The notes: a model not told the origin generated them from the sequence alone. Shown: positions 1 through 11,696, counted from the first letter of the stretch. The stretch: 64,000 bases of DNA from Raphanus sativus (GCF_000801105.2 NC_079514.1:7688001-7752000); one strand, 5' to 3'. A program made the numbers and translations.

Positions 1-472
1 ATAAGGATTAATTTTAGCTACACATGTGGGATAAGAACAATTCACTGGAAAATGGTCATGTTTAGTGGTTGTGTTTTCCTCTCAATTTCCCTTGGTTAAA
101 TTTCTTTCCTCAAGCTGTCTAGTGTTAGTTAGAAACTGTAATAGTTTGCCTATTACTGGCATATTAACAACACAAGTCAATACTCAAAAATTCAAGTTGA
201 AAAAAGAATGTCTTCGCACGGAGCAATGACGTGAGACATTGAATTTCAGTTATCCACAAAGTATCATTTGAGCTCACTTCTGCTAAATTAACCTTCACTA
301 CTACAATAAAACACGTTCATCATCTTGGTAATAAGGCACTATACTAAGTTACTAACCTTCACTATTTATATCTTTATATTGTTAGGTTCAAATCCACAGA
401 ACAATACTTTTAGTTCCAACAGAACACAACTATTTACTTGCATATATAATAAAAGGAGAAAAAAGGAAAATA

Positions 473-555
473 TTGTCAAGAGTGGGATTTGAACCCACGC
501 CCTTTCGGACCCGCACCTGAAGCGGGCGCCTTAGACCAACTCGGCCATCTTGACA
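473..555 (-). tRNA. tRNA-Leu (anticodon CAG)
   Basis: On the minus strand the 7-bp acceptor stem pairs TGTCAAG with CTTGACA. The anticodon arm pairs CCCGC with GCGGG around a TTCAGGT loop, giving anticodon CAG. A long variable arm typical of class II leucine tRNAs is present, and the T arm contains GGTTCAAATCC. The base after the acceptor stem is A, as expected for a leucine discriminator. T-runs follow downstream on the minus strand and fit a Pol III terminator. There is no intron. Confidence 0.96.
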
Positions 556-2335
556 TTTGATAATCTGTGCCACAAATATTTATATTGAAATAAAACTTAG
601 AACATAATAGGAAGGGTTCACGATCACGTTTGCTCTGTTCCGACAAGATGGGAAGTGAAGTAGTGATATCATTATTTCATTAAAAAAATAACAATGAGAA
701 GACTGTCTTGAACTTAATCGTTGAACTTCAGGTTTCCTTTTCTTGCAAAGATGGGGGCCTCCCATGGTTAACTGACTCATCAGAAATTTGACTGTGATTA
801 TCTCTTATGAGAGTCGCAAAGTCTGAAACTTCCCTTTCAGAGATCAACGTTTGGTTCACCTGTAACTTGTTCCAGCTTTCAGGTGGAGCATTAGGGAAAG
901 AAAGAAACATCACCTGGATAACACATTACAGGGTCTGTGTGTTACAAGGAGATTGAAAGAAGCTCTTGGCCTATTACGGTGCAGCGGGGTTACAAGTTGA
1001 GCACACAAGTATGCTCTCGTAGGAATGCATGATGCAAGGGAAGGATCAGATAAAGTACAAGAAAAACCGGATACAAGCTCAAAAGGTTCTTGTAAGGTTA
1101 CAGTCTCCAAGTGAGTTTTTCAAAGTCAAGTAGTTAATACTTTAAAAAACCTTATCGTGAGGGGGATCTTCAAACAGCTAGGATTCACTTTCCGCAGAAC
1201 GCAATGATATTCGTTAAAAGGGGTCTCAAACAAGAAGGGCTTTATATGTATCTATGATATATAAAGAGCTGTTTTTAAGTCTAACACCGGAGTGGAGTCA
1301 ACAGCCTTGTTGATAGGTACTTTAACTGCAGCAGTGTCTCTCTGATGGGCAAAGTGCTTGATCTGTACATGGACCTAAATGACGTCTGGTTATGGGTTTC
1401 ACGGACAAGTTTCAGATGAAGGAAGAAGTTTGTAGCACAAATTCTGTTACGTTTTGGTGGTTATAAATGCATATAGCCATGGCAGTTCAGTTGACAGGTA
1501 CTTGTATGAAAAGAAATTGGGTTGTCATCTTGAGTCATTGTTTGGATGGATATAAGAAATTTATTGATTATAGTTTATGGGTTTAGCTGAAGAATGTGAA
1601 TTTGATTTTGGAAATTTCAAGAGGTTCGTAAGAGAACCGTTATAGCTCCAATCATGGGGACAGATTAAAAAGCTAAAGTATTTGTAACATAAATTCAAAG
1701 TGTTAATTGATTCATCATCAAATATATGTGAGGGGGAACTAGGAGATGACTCAGTGGTGGCTAGTGATAATTAGGTTCGATTCTGCCAGCAAGTGACTTC
1801 AGCTGAACTCAGAATAGGGAGCATTATATCCTCATCGTCATCTCCAAACCCCTACTCGCTCAATTTCAAAACCAAATAATTTTTTTGATATAGATGTGAA
1901 AAAATTAGTGATTGGTAAAACAAAACCCCAAATTAAAACAAAAGAATCAAACAGTTAAACTAAAATCTATTTGCAATGACAAAATGTTCAAATCAACAAA
2001 TGAAAACTTTAAGCAATATATACAAATGTTAAGTAAGAGAGGCTCAGAAGAAATATGGTAAGAGAAATTCTCAGCACTGATTAAATCAGAGTGGTCCATG
2101 ACTATCTCGATTTACTCATCACTGCCTCACAAATTTTTTGTTATAAAATAGAGAAGAAACTGATCGGGAACATAAGATAAACAGTTAAAATAAGATGATT
2201 TTTTTTGTAATCTGCGTGACTATTTATATTGATGACGGCTTAAGCCCCAATCTGTTATTTGGACAGATAATTCGAATTTTGCCCCTAGACTCTACCTAGC
2301 CCAAAAATACAGCCAATAAATAGTAAAATATAAAT
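556..2335. other. Intergenic stretch with weak coding-like fragments
   Basis: No complete gene is visible. On the minus strand about 730-910 reads as an open stretch containing FPNAPPESWNKLQVNQT after a possible AG splice acceptor. About 1790-1855 gives a short acidic open stretch containing GDDDEDIMLPILSS. Neither matches a family I recognise and they do not join into one frame. About 1745-1785 has A-box- and B-box-like words (GACTCAGTGG and GGTTCGATTC), which could be the head of a tRNA-derived SINE. The stretch could be the debris of one lost gene or a spliced non-coding transcript. Confidence 0.25.
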
Positions 2336-2409
2336 TGCTTTCATTGAGAGTTGAACTCAAGACCTCCCGCTTACTAAACGGGTGCTCTAACCAACTGAGC
2401 TATGAAAGC
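2336..2409 (-). tRNA. tRNA-Thr (anticodon AGT)
   Basis: The minus strand folds as a full cloverleaf. The acceptor stem is GCTTTCA with TGAAAGC and the discriminator is A. The D arm carries AGCTCAGTTGGTTAGAGC. The anticodon stem CCCGT/GCGGG encloses TTAGTAA, so the anticodon is AGT. The T arm contains GAGTTCAACTC. There is no intron. It lies on the same strand as the leucine tRNA 1.8 kb away, but no tandem cluster is seen. Confidence 0.96.
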
Positions 2410-3309
2410 TAGACGTTTACTAATTTTAAAGTTAAAGAACTAAACGTTTCTTCAACCTTTGGTGGCCATGATGTAAGTAAGAACATGACTTGGTGCAACA
2501 ACTCATGTAAGTCATGATTGTTGAAATCTGTGTTTACTAAAACTAAATGGGAAAGGTAAAGTATGAAAAGTTGTGTATACCAAATCTGTTTTCATCAATT
2601 ATCCTATTAAACTTTTACTTTCGCATATGCTGATCTTGGTTTCCTTGATTTATTTGAATTTAGAACTGTTAGTTTTATATATATTCCACAAAACTTAATC
2701 TTATAAATGTCAGCAATATCCATTTTTTCTGTGATTTGTTCTTAGCAAATCTAAGTCAGAAATTGAACATTCATGTGTAGTATCTCTCAAATTTGAAGAC
2801 GTACATATCAGTTCACGTGCAGATACATATATACATACAACCAAATCAAAACTGTTTATACTACAAGTGTTTTTTTTTTCTTTTGGTTGAGTCCTTTGTG
2901 ATATATTAGTGGTACTTGTTTTGTTGCAAACTTCAACACTGAAATAAGCTTTGAAATTGCCTTACCATATTCATATTTCTATTTTTGCGTTACCAGTAAA
3001 AAATGATATATGTTTTGGATAGGAAACGGCTACGACAAAAACAAAAATTTTGTATAAAATGTAGTGTATTCCCAGTTGTATTGTAAAACAAAATTGGTAA
3101 GCTTCAAAGATATGTCTCCAAAAAGATAATGTGTTCGCTTTTACAAACACGCTAACATATATGATAATGAGGCTGGCGTTCAAGTTTGTGAACTCGACTG
3201 AAGCAGGGGCCCTGTTGACACAAAGAAGAAGACAAGCAGCTTGTAAATTATATAGAATGGAAGATTTGTGGCGGGAGAGTAATCATCAATCTCAACCTTC
3301 TCTTAAATA
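2410..3309. other. Intergenic, nothing recognised
   Basis: AT-rich DNA with only short chance open frames. No conserved protein, RNA gene or clear terminal inverted repeat was seen. Confidence 0.5.
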
Positions 3310-3475
3310 ATTTACAAGTTATCTAACGAACCTTGTGTTGGTGAGTTTTGAGACAACAACCCCTCCTGCTGGCCCTTTGATCTCACCAGTCGTTTCACTC
3401 GACTCAGACGTAGCCCACTTGACATTGCACCTGTCCACCATTTCCAACAAATCGAATAAAGAACTCTCTAAAAAA
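3310..3475 (-). other. Possible alternative or duplicated 3' exon of the 3.7-kb gene
   Basis: Downstream of the gene at 3512-4026, on the same strand, one open stretch reads GLRLSRVKRLVRSKGQ and runs to a stop. It resembles the TIRLSRVKHLARTLRKW segment of the gene's last exon, with similar codons. It follows a plausible AG acceptor, and a GT donor lies just before the stop of the upstream exon. It may be an alternative terminal exon or the remnant of an exon duplication. Transcript evidence is needed to choose. Confidence 0.35.
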
Positions 3476-3511
3476 CATATGTATACATGTGAGTTAGCTT
3501 AGCCATATAGC

Positions 3512-4026
3512 TTAATTACATCTTGTCATTGCGTTTGTTGCACCAGAACTGCTGCTTGCCTCTGCACCAGTATTACTCCACTTTCTCAGTGTCCTCGCCA
3601 GATGTTTCACACGGCTGAGTCGTATAGTTCCCACTAGTTTACCGAACTCCTCCACTGATATTCCCACACCTACAACACACATACATTATCATACACTTTC
3701 ACAACCTATATAAATCCCTTAGTTGTGAGAGACTCACTCTGATCAGAATCAAACAAGGAAGGGACAGTACTGCTGTCTCCGGAATGAAGAGGCGAGATGA
3801 CTGCAGCTAACTGGCTCCCTTCTCCGGTGATCTCTTGGATCTGAGAGCCGATGCGGCTTACCTCAGCTCTCTGCCTTCGTAGCTGGTAGTTCTTGCGGCG
3901 CCGAGCCAAATGCCTTTCCCTCTCGTCTTGGCTCATAGATTGTCTTCTCTCTCTGTCTCTTAGACGCCGCCTTTCCATCTCCTTCTCCTTCCTGCTTTTC
4001 CTCGATTCGTCTCTCTCTTCCTCCAT
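3512..4026 (-). CDS. Small basic coiled-coil protein, function unknown
   Basis: Two exons read from the sequence: 3738-4026 and 3512-3669, joined through an AGT serine codon, giving about 148 residues. The first half is extremely charged (runs of E, R and K) and contains HLARRRKNYQLRRQRAEVS, resembling a basic nuclear or nucleic-acid-binding helix followed by heptads. The leucine spacing of a true bZIP is not clear. The second exon carries ISVEEFGKLVGTIRLSRVKH and ends with a serine-rich tail. The chosen ATG is the first in frame and follows an AT-rich leader. A second RLSRVK-type exon lies just downstream. I do not recognise the family. Nuclear location is inferred from composition only. Confidence 0.6.
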
Positions 4027-4642
4027 TCTATATTATCACTCGCAGCAGCTACTCAAACAAATAATACAACGAGAGATCGTGATAAAGAAAACGGATCCAA
4101 CATTTACATTTGCATGTGCAACAAACCCTAGGCGAATACTACTTGACGAATACGTTACATAACAGACGAGAGACGTGATTTCGAGAAATCAAGAAACGAA
4201 TTTTATAACCAAAGAGACTATCATTGTAAAGAAAGCATACGAAGACGAATGCACTCGCGCGAAGCCGTGACGAGAGTGGATCAGAGCTATACGAAGACGT
4301 TATATATTGTGGGTGACTGATTCCAACATTGACATAGGAAACGAGAAACCGATTCTAGAACTGACCTGAACATACGACGGCGATCAAGGGAATGAAGAGG
4401 AGGAGGAGGATTCGACGAACGTTTCTCCCTACAAAATACTTTCCTCTAAGACTATAAATTTCTATTAATTCGATTTAACCGCTATATATCATATAACTCT
4501 GATTTATATGACCTTCCATATCACATCTTATTTGCTTTATATACCCCTATAGCTGCATTCCATTTTAATTTACTTGTTTGATCGTTTTTTTTCTTACTTT
4601 TTACAATAAAGCGGGTTTACTCTCGACTTAATAATGATAATA

Positions 4643-4877
4643 CTTCCTCCGTTTTTAATATAGATCGTTTTAAAGAAAAAAATTGTTTCAAATTATATGA
4701 TGTTTTCTATTTTCTATGTAAAATTTATTAACATTCAATATATTTTTTATTTTTATTGGTTGATTTGTAGTTAGATAAATGATTAATGATGTTTTTGTTT
4801 AGAAAATATAAGAAATTAATGATTTTCTTAATCTATGTGCATAATTCTAAAACGATTTATATTGAAAACGGAGAGAG
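4643..4877. mobile_element. Stowaway-type MITE (copy 1)
   Basis: The left end CTTCCTCCGTTTTTAATATA and the reverse complement of the right end CTCTCTCCGTTTTCAATATA match over their length and resemble the CTCCCTCCGTTTC Stowaway terminus. The insert is AT-rich with no coding capacity. TA dinucleotides flank both ends (4641-4642 and 4878-4879), as expected for Tc1/mariner insertion. Confidence 0.8.
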
Positions 4878-5023
4878 TAGTATTTTACTTTTATTGAAAA
4901 GAAATACATTTGTGTTTTATGCATATCTTAAAGATTAAAAACACAAATATATTTCCCTTCTTTATTTGTAAAGTAAATTACCGACGACAAATGTGTTAAT
5001 AATGTATTAAACACTAGATAGTA

Positions 5024-5252
5024 CTCTCTCCGTTTCATATTAAGTGTCGTTGTAGAGAATTTTTTTCGTTGCAAAATAAGTGTCGTTTTAAGTTTTCAAT
5101 GCAAAATTTATTAATTTTATTATGCATTTTATTTTTCTATTGGTTGAGATGTATGAGTAATGATGTTTTTGTATGGAAAATATGTAAAATTTAATGATTT
5201 TTTAATCCGTGTGCATAATTTTAAAATGACACTTATTAAGAAACAGAGGGAT
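5024..5252. mobile_element. Stowaway-type MITE (copy 2)
   Basis: The termini are CTCTCTCCGTTTCATATTAA on the left and, in reverse complement, ATCCCTCTGTTTCTTAATAA on the right. TA flanks both sides (5022-5023 and 5253-5254). The interior is non-coding and shares phrases with copy 1, such as ATTGGTTGA, GATGTTTTTGT and GTGCATAATT, so the two are related members of one family only 150 bp apart. Confidence 0.8.
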
Positions 5253-6524
5253 TACTCAATAGTACAACCGAACTCATTTCAAATAAGAGAGGTGGTGTGA
5301 TTCGATTCCCAAGGAGATAGTGATATCAATCCTTTTCCGTAATATAAGGTCAATAGAGGACTAATCCACCACGAAATGAATCATAAATTCATCAAACCAC
5401 GAAAACTTTTCTGCATTAACCAATCAACTGTAAAACGATGGCGAAAATGACGATTAAAAGTTAAGATAAAGGGCAGGTCTTATATTGAGTTATATTCAAA
5501 GTTCTCTGAGTTTAGTAATCGGATTTGAATTTCACTGATTTTGATTAATGATTTTTTAGATATTTTAATTTAAACAGTTTCTATTGGACATATATGTCAT
5601 AGGCTTTATGATCATCACCTTTTTCATTTAACTACTTAGAGTTAGAGCATAATGTAGTAGTAACACTAAAGACGGTATGTACTTTCATTTCACTATAAAG
5701 GTATGGATGCACACCACAAAAACTGCACTGCAATCCAAAACCATAAACATCAAGAATAGTATAACAGTTGAGCAAATAGCTATGAACAAAAGGGACATAC
5801 TCATGACAAATAAAGAAGAATCCAAACACTACGAGGTGGAGAGAAGAACGGAAGGAAAAAAAAGAAGGTTTTGTTTATCCATAGAAAGGTCTCGTACACA
5901 TATCACTCGTTGAATACATCCTGTGAAGAAGCTGCACAACAACTAACCAAATCCAAACAAACCACGTGTGAAGAAGCAATCACATCTTGTTTGCTTGTAA
6001 AAAAAATCGACTCAAGGACTCTTGTTATACTCCAAATACAATCACAATCCTAAAAAAGGCTAGCTAACTACCCCCGATACAGCAAGTGAATTCGCACCTA
6101 AATGTCAAACGGAGATACTGAAAGCTAGCTTACCCGCAAACCCTAAAAAAGGATTTCAAAGCTAGATAGATAGTGAGCACCAATACCATGAAGTGATGCA
6201 GAATCAATCTTACAGACTCAAATGCAGCTGCCCCATTGTTCATAAATCTCTCTGCAAACCAATACTTACACAAACTACGCTAAACTAAATCCTACAAGAT
6301 TAGTCTAAATGCAGAAGTAATGAACCCTCATTGCAACATCACAAATCACAGAACCGTTCATACATTTCCGAGAAAGCTCAGTTTTTTTTTATTATTAACC
6401 GTAAGTCATCATAACAAACAAACAGAGGCAAATGTATCCTCAAACAGAAACGAAAATCAATCCAATTACAGGAAAAGATATAGTTTTTATTTTTTCGAAG
6501 GACCCAGGAAAAACCCTAGAAGAT
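5253..6524. other. Intergenic and probable 3' UTR of the complex I gene
   Basis: No conserved coding sequence. 5275-5400 has a GATTCGATTCCC word that could be a SINE B box, too weak to call. The last few hundred bases before 6525 are the likely 3' untranslated region of the gene on the minus strand. Confidence 0.4.
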
Positions 6525-6950
6525 TCAATTGAAGGAACCAGCAGCACCACGCTTCTGCTTCTGGTGAGCAGCGACCTCTCCTTCGTTAGGGAAAAATCCC
6601 ATGAGCCGACCCGCGGAGTTCTGGTAAGCGTACATGAAACCACCCATGACTCCGATCAATCCTCCCGTCACCATCGACGGTCCCTTGATCCCTGGTTTTA
6701 TCCCTACACATCCCCAAATCCACCGTATACACACCCATATCAGGACAATGAAAATGCAAAAGTAGTTTCGAGAGAGAGAGAGAGAGAGGTGGAGACCTGA
6801 TAGGTAGCCGACGGTTACGGAAACGCCGGTGATGGTGGAGAAACGGAGGTAATCGAGTACGCTGAAGTTTCCGACGACTTTCGTGAACGGAGGGTTCCGA
6901 TCTACGACTGGGTATTGGGGCTTTTCCAAGGCTGTGATGTCAGTGTTCAT
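6525..6950 (-). CDS. NADH:ubiquinone oxidoreductase (complex I) 20.9 kDa-type accessory subunit
   Basis: Two exons, 6797-6950 and 6525-6703, encode about 110 residues. The protein reads MNTDITALEKPQYPVVDRNP at the N terminus, then hydrophobic segments VLDYLRFSTITGVSVTVGYL and PSMVTGGLIGVMGGFMYAY, then a basic C-terminal tail. This matches the plant-specific small complex I subunit (At4g16450 type), an integral component of the mitochondrial inner-membrane complex. The intron falls in a glycine codon just after the first membrane segment. A CT-rich leader with a (CT)n run lies upstream at about 7000-7020. The neighbours fit Arabidopsis chromosome 4 order. Homology call is from memory of the family. 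Confidence 0.88.
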   Translation of the reverse strand: MNTDITALEKPQYPVVDRNPPFTKVVGNFSVLDYLRFSTITGVSVTVGYLSGLHLSLSLSRNYFCIFIVLIWVCIRWIWGCVGIKPGIKGPSMVTGGLIGVMGGFMYAYQNSAGRLMGFFPNEGEVAAHQKQKRGAAGSFN

Positions 6951-8276
6951 CTTCGATCGATCTACGAATCTCTCTCTGCTATGAACTGTGAATCTATCGT
7001 CCTCTCTCTCTCTCTCTTAGGTTATTCAATTACAACAGAAGCAGGAGGAGACTCTGTTTCATTTAGAAGCTCCTCTCAGACCTTATCTCACTAGGAACAC
7101 TGGATTCACAGACCCAGAAACTTCTTTGTTGGGCTTCTGGATCTCTCTCGACGGATCCGAATAGGCCCATTTATGGATGGAACATCTACTAATTCCTCCT
7201 CACCCACTAATTAGATTCTCTTATGCACAAGTTAAGCTAGCTAGAGATCAAACTAGTTTCAATTTAGCCTTTCGACAAAACCATACCAGTTTACACATTT
7301 GTTAATTCTCACTTAGAACCAAGGATAACACCTATAACTTCAAATTGTTTGATACATAATTTTCAAGTATAACGTCCCATAACACCAAATTTAGCTGTGT
7401 GATTTATAATCAACTAATAAATCATGATGGATTATATTTGAATGTATTATTTTTCTTTCATAACTTTTTTTTATTCAAATCTAGCAATGATTGAATGGAA
7501 CTTTAGTATCGAGCTGTCTCTCATAAATATTACTGACAAATAAAAGAGTTAAAAGAGTACTGGCTCAAATGCATGCAAATAAGTTTGATTGCGATTGACA
7601 AGTTTTTTTTGTCATGACTTGTATGAGAATTTCTTACTTTTTTAAGAAAAATGATAAAAACAAAAATTCTTAAAAATAAAAACAGGGTTTGAACAAGTGC
7701 AAGAGGGAAGATCTAAGTCAAATTTCAAGTACATGTATGCTTCTTTACGATGTCTTTTTTTTGGCGGAAGTTCAGGTATAACTTAAAAGTATACATAAAA
7801 TATACGAAACATATACAGGGATATGAATAGGTAGATTAACTTGAGAATTGATGGTAACCATCCCAAAACAATAATCAATAGCTCAATGAGTACGTAGATC
7901 GTTAAGTACCATCGTAGTATAAATTTAGCTTCGACTTTTTTTTTAAAGCTTTGAAATGATTATTACTATATATGTGATCGCATTCGAACAACATATATAT
8001 CATTACCAGGATAATATAATAAGTACTATCATTAATTAATAACTCAGTGAGTACGTAGATCGTTAATCTTTGTTGTTGTCAACGATTGTTAATTATCATC
8101 GCAACATTTTAAAATATAGCTTCCAGATTATTAATACTATATATGATTGCAGTTGAACCATACATATCATTACCACCTACAGGACTCCTTAAAAGAGCAT
8201 AGACCAAAAATAAAAGGTTATACATACATATTTATAAATTAAAAGACAAAATAGATGGAGGAGCTGTTTTATTATT
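6951..8276. other. Promoter of the complex I gene and intergenic DNA
   Basis: 6960-7100 holds a CT-rich leader and the likely promoter. The rest is AT-rich. A short phrase TGAGTACGTAGATCGTTAA occurs twice, near 7885 and 8048, suggesting a small local duplication. No coding sequence recognised. Confidence 0.4.
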
Positions 8277-8657
8277 TCAGAGACGTAGAGACGTATCAAC
8301 GTCGTCGTATCGATCAATGCCAAAAACCTTCTTGTCTTCTTTATTTGGCCAGTGATGACAAAACGTAGGCTTTTCGATGGGATCAGAGGTGGAGTGGGGG
8401 CATAAAGAGAGGGAGAGGAGCTTCTGCGACGAGGCTGTTTGAGAGTTTAGAGGTAGAAACTGGTAGAAACCAAAGCTCGCGGGTTCACTGTAATATTGTA
8501 AGATTTTGGTGTCTTGGTGGTTTGGTTTAGGGTTAAGGAGCTCTCTCTCAGCTCTCAACTCTCGCGCTCTCTGAAGTTGTCTGAATCTTTCTTGAAGCAT
8601 GGCGATAGAAGACTGGATTACTATTTGTTCATTTCGGTCTCTTGCCATTGAACTCAT
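8277..8657 (-). CDS. Small conserved plant protein, At4g16460-like, unknown function
   Basis: A single open frame of 126 codons starts at MSSMARDRNEQ; a second in-frame ATG three codons on (8648) is also possible. The N-terminal part VIQSSIAMLQERFRQLQRAR is a predicted amphipathic helix or coiled coil, followed by a proline- and serine-rich tail ending FGIDRYDDVDTSLRL. There is no signal peptide or membrane segment. It sits next to the complex I subunit gene as the presumed Arabidopsis counterpart does. Upstream on the minus strand there is a TATA-like run in TATTTATATATGG near 8750-8760. Function is unknown. Confidence 0.65.
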   Translation of the reverse strand: MSSMARDRNEQIVIQSSIAMLQERFRQLQRARELRAERELLNPKPNHQDTKILQYYSEPASFGFYQFLPLNSQTASSQKLLSLSLCPHSTSDPIEKPTFCHHWPNKEDKKVFGIDRYDDVDTSLRL

Positions 8658-9357
8658 GACGTACAAAGTATAATAACAATGGTAATGATATGCGTCGTGG
8701 AGAGTGTGTTGCTATAGGGTTTGGGGCCATGTTACGTGCGTTGTTGTCTATTTATATATGGAGGAAAAAGGTAGATATTTGTTAGTATTATTTAATTTGC
8801 ATGAGAATATAATAAATAAATAAAAATTGTATAGGGTTAATGAGTAGTTCGATGAAATTCCGAAAGGAAGAGAATCATGAGTAAAGTTGGAAGAGAACAA
8901 GAGGAAGAAGGCAAAAGGGACAATCTAAGGATTGTAAAAAGAGAATGTGTTATGTGTGAGTGGAGACTTGCATATTTGAATTTCTTTTCAAAAGCAGAAA
9001 AAGTTGGCCAAAATAGAAGATGGTTGGGAGGAAAATTACAACAAGAATGTTTGAAGGGAAGCACATGGATTGATTTGTTTGGATGATTATTGAGTTATTA
9101 CAAACCTCTTTTTATTATGCGTCCCACTTACCTCCTTCTACGGACTCTTTTCCTAAAGGAAACTTAATTGTTTTCCCACGAATCTGGACTGTATACATAG
9201 TTGTCTTTTTAATGCTTGATTTGAATCTTGATTACATATATAATCGTCTTCTTATTGCTTGAATCGAATATCGTATCAAGGGCAACCTTGCTTATGTAAT
9301 GCAATGAGAATGCATCAATACAGACTAGTTCAAAAGCTTAAATTCAAGAAAACTCAG

Positions 9358-9398
9358 ATGAAATTTTACTTTTTTTTTATCACTAATGAAATTTTACT
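9358..9398. repeat. Direct-repeat pair around a T-run (retroposition-like scar)
   Basis: ATGAAATTTTACT occurs at 9358-9370 and again at 9386-9398. Between them lie only 15 bases, T8 then ATCACTA. A long exact target duplication around a homopolymer tail is the signature of a drastically 5'-truncated retroposon insertion, here with the tail on the minus strand. Confidence 0.5.
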
Positions 9399-9724
9399 AT
9401 TAATTGGAAGAAAAGAGAATAAGAAAAGAGAGTGACAAAAAGGGTTTAGGAGAGATTTTGGTGGCTTGGGAGATGGTGAAATGGAGCCACTTCTTTGTCT
9501 CCACATCAAATCTTCTCGGTGGAATTTAAAGTTATATCAGTGGCATACAATTTTAAATGAAACACACTTTATAGAAGATTGTCAAAAGTTGTTAATGGTT
9601 TCTATAAATTAGTTAAACCACTTTTGTGTTTTAACTTCTTATGATTTGGCAATTAGGAAAAAGTATATAAAATGTTGGCCTATATATAATGAAATTAAAG
9701 ACAAAATGTTCAATAGTAGGGAAT

Positions 9725-9740
9725 AAGATCACCCACAATG

Positions 9741-9771
<31 letters not shown>

Positions 9772-9783
9772 TCACCCACAATG
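9725..9783. repeat. Poly(A) tract flanked by a 16-bp target-site-like duplication
   Basis: AAGATCACCCACAATG occurs at 9725-9740 and 9768-9783, and everything between is A. The insertion therefore appears to be nothing but a poly(A) tail of about 27-29 residues with a 14-16 bp target duplication. Confidence 0.65.
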
Positions 9784-10311
9784 GGAGTATTTCAAAGTTT
9801 ATATCCAATATAAAAAAAAAATAAAAAAGAACGAAACAGAGTGTAGAGATGTTAAAAGATTCTTTCAAATGAGATATTCAAATTTTTTTTTGTGAAATCC
9901 ATGTACACATGTCATAATATAACTGATTTAGAATACCTTTTTTTGTTTGATTGAATTTTAATAAAAATATGAGAATATATCACTGTTGAAACTAAAATGC
10001 TTTAATGATATCAGCATATGATAGGATGTATTTTAACTAATCAAAAGTTGTGAAAAGAGCATTTTTTTAACGCAAAAGACATTCTCTCTCGATCTTCTCG
10101 TTTTATCTCTCGATCGAAATGCTATCACTAAAAAAATGCTATCACTAAGCTCCCTTCCCATGATGAAAAACATCCATGCATGCACATTACTAACTATATT
10201 TTTTCATGTGACAAAGAAAAACGTAAATGTAGAGCCGTCGCAAACATTTGGCTAATTATACTAACAGTTTCTAACAAAAAGAAGCGAGACGGTATAGCTA
10301 GAAGATGGAAC

Positions 10312-10741
10312 CAGTGCCGGTTCATAAATTTTTGTGGTCCTATACAAAATTATAAAATATACCCTTAAATAATACATAAAAATTTAATCCATAAAAACTT
10401 AAGTTTATAACAAATTTGCAATATCTTCTAAACTAGTAAAATTTTTATGAGTTCTTAAAAATTTCCTTTTGCATTTTCATCAAATTTTCATTATCAAGAT
10501 AGTATTGATAGTATAATTTAACTTATCTTCTATTCATTCTAATATTAATTTATCTAGAAAGAATATACAAGGTTACAAATCGTGTTACTCAGTAGAAGTA
10601 GGGTTTACAAGGTTCCACCACCCCATTAAACTGTACAACAAATAAACAACAATTGACAAAAAAAATTAGGCCACAAAAATTTTAGACAAATCAGAGGCCC
10701 CGTGCAATTATTTCATGCGGATGTGTTCAACGCCGGCACTG
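10312..10741. mobile_element. hAT-type non-autonomous element (MITE)
   Basis: The ends are CAGTGCCGG on the left and CCGGCACTG on the right, a perfect 9-bp terminal inverted repeat. The flanking eight bases are GATGGAAC (10304-10311) and GATGGAGC (10742-10749), a target duplication with one mismatch. The 430-bp interior is AT-rich and non-coding. TIR sequence and 8-bp duplication both fit the hAT superfamily. Confidence 0.82.
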
Positions 10742-11449
10742 GATGGAGCGGGGGTTGAAAAGATAGACGTAGACATGGGGATGTACGTAAAGTCTGAAAG
10801 CGCACATCAAAAGTGGTCGGAGCAAATGTATTTGTCGGGAAGTAATTGGAATGTAATGGCATGCATACACCAAAGCTGAAGATGCTACGACGTTTAGGAT
10901 TTGGATTTACATTGTTCCTGCTTCGGTATCTGCGAACTCATCGTCCATCGATAATGCTCTGATTTGATGATAAACCCAATTAGATAGATGTTTAACATAA
11001 CTATAATTAATTAAGTGGGATCGGATGAGACAAAACATAAAATGTCTTTAGATTAGTTGAGAGACATTAGAGACAACGCGTGCCTACTTCTTCTACTCCC
11101 ATTACAACCACTCCCACGTTAAAAAGTAAACATGTCACAGTTACGTTTTAACATATCTCCATGCTGTACTTTTAGCTCTCATTTTAGCCTTAGATGACAT
11201 TCTAACTTTGGATACCACCCTTTCTTTTCTTGTCCTTACGATGGAGGCCAACATTTTTTGCTACTTAAATGATTTATCGCATACCAACATTTCAATTCAT
11301 TACTTGGACCGTTCATCGGGAATAATAGCAAGACTTATTATAACCCCCATCATATGGATGGGCAAGTACATGTAGGATATCATAATTAACACAATTTGTT
11401 TTGACGAGGTTAATTAGTAATCAATGCGTGTACTTCGACAAAATATATA

Positions 11450-11696
11450 TTCCCTCTGTTTTTTTAAGATACATATTTTAAACTTTTCACATATATTAAA
11501 AAATCACATTAAAAATGCATTGATTTTTGTAAATAACAATTTTCTATAATTTTTAACCAATAAAAATCCATTAAACACAATTAATTTTCTTGAAGTTAAC
11601 ATATTTTCATTAAATAATACATTGAAAAAGTAAAAAATGTATCTTTTTAAAACAAATTTTTTTCCTAGAACATGAATCTTTAAAAAACGGAGGGAG
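11450..11696. mobile_element. Stowaway-type MITE (copy 3)
   Basis: Left end TTCCCTCTGTTTTTTTAAGA and right end, in reverse complement, CTCCCTCCGTTTTTTAAAGA form the terminal repeat. TA flanks the right end, and TA precedes the left end within an AT-rich run. The interior has no coding capacity. Same family type as the copies at 4.6 and 5.0 kb, but diverged. Confidence 0.75.

Noticed and set aside
580..1110. Overlapping minus-strand ORFs of 60-66 codons
   Set aside because: Coding-like wording in one stretch but no start, no continuous splice model and no recognised family; kept only as a low-confidence note.
1745..1860. Possible tRNA-derived SINE (A-box- and B-box-like words)
   Set aside because: No clear tail or target duplication; box matches alone are too common.
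8877..9086. Plus-strand ORF of 69 codons beginning MSKVGREQEEEGKRD
   Set aside because: Low-complexity start, no known family, opposite frame also open; probably chance.
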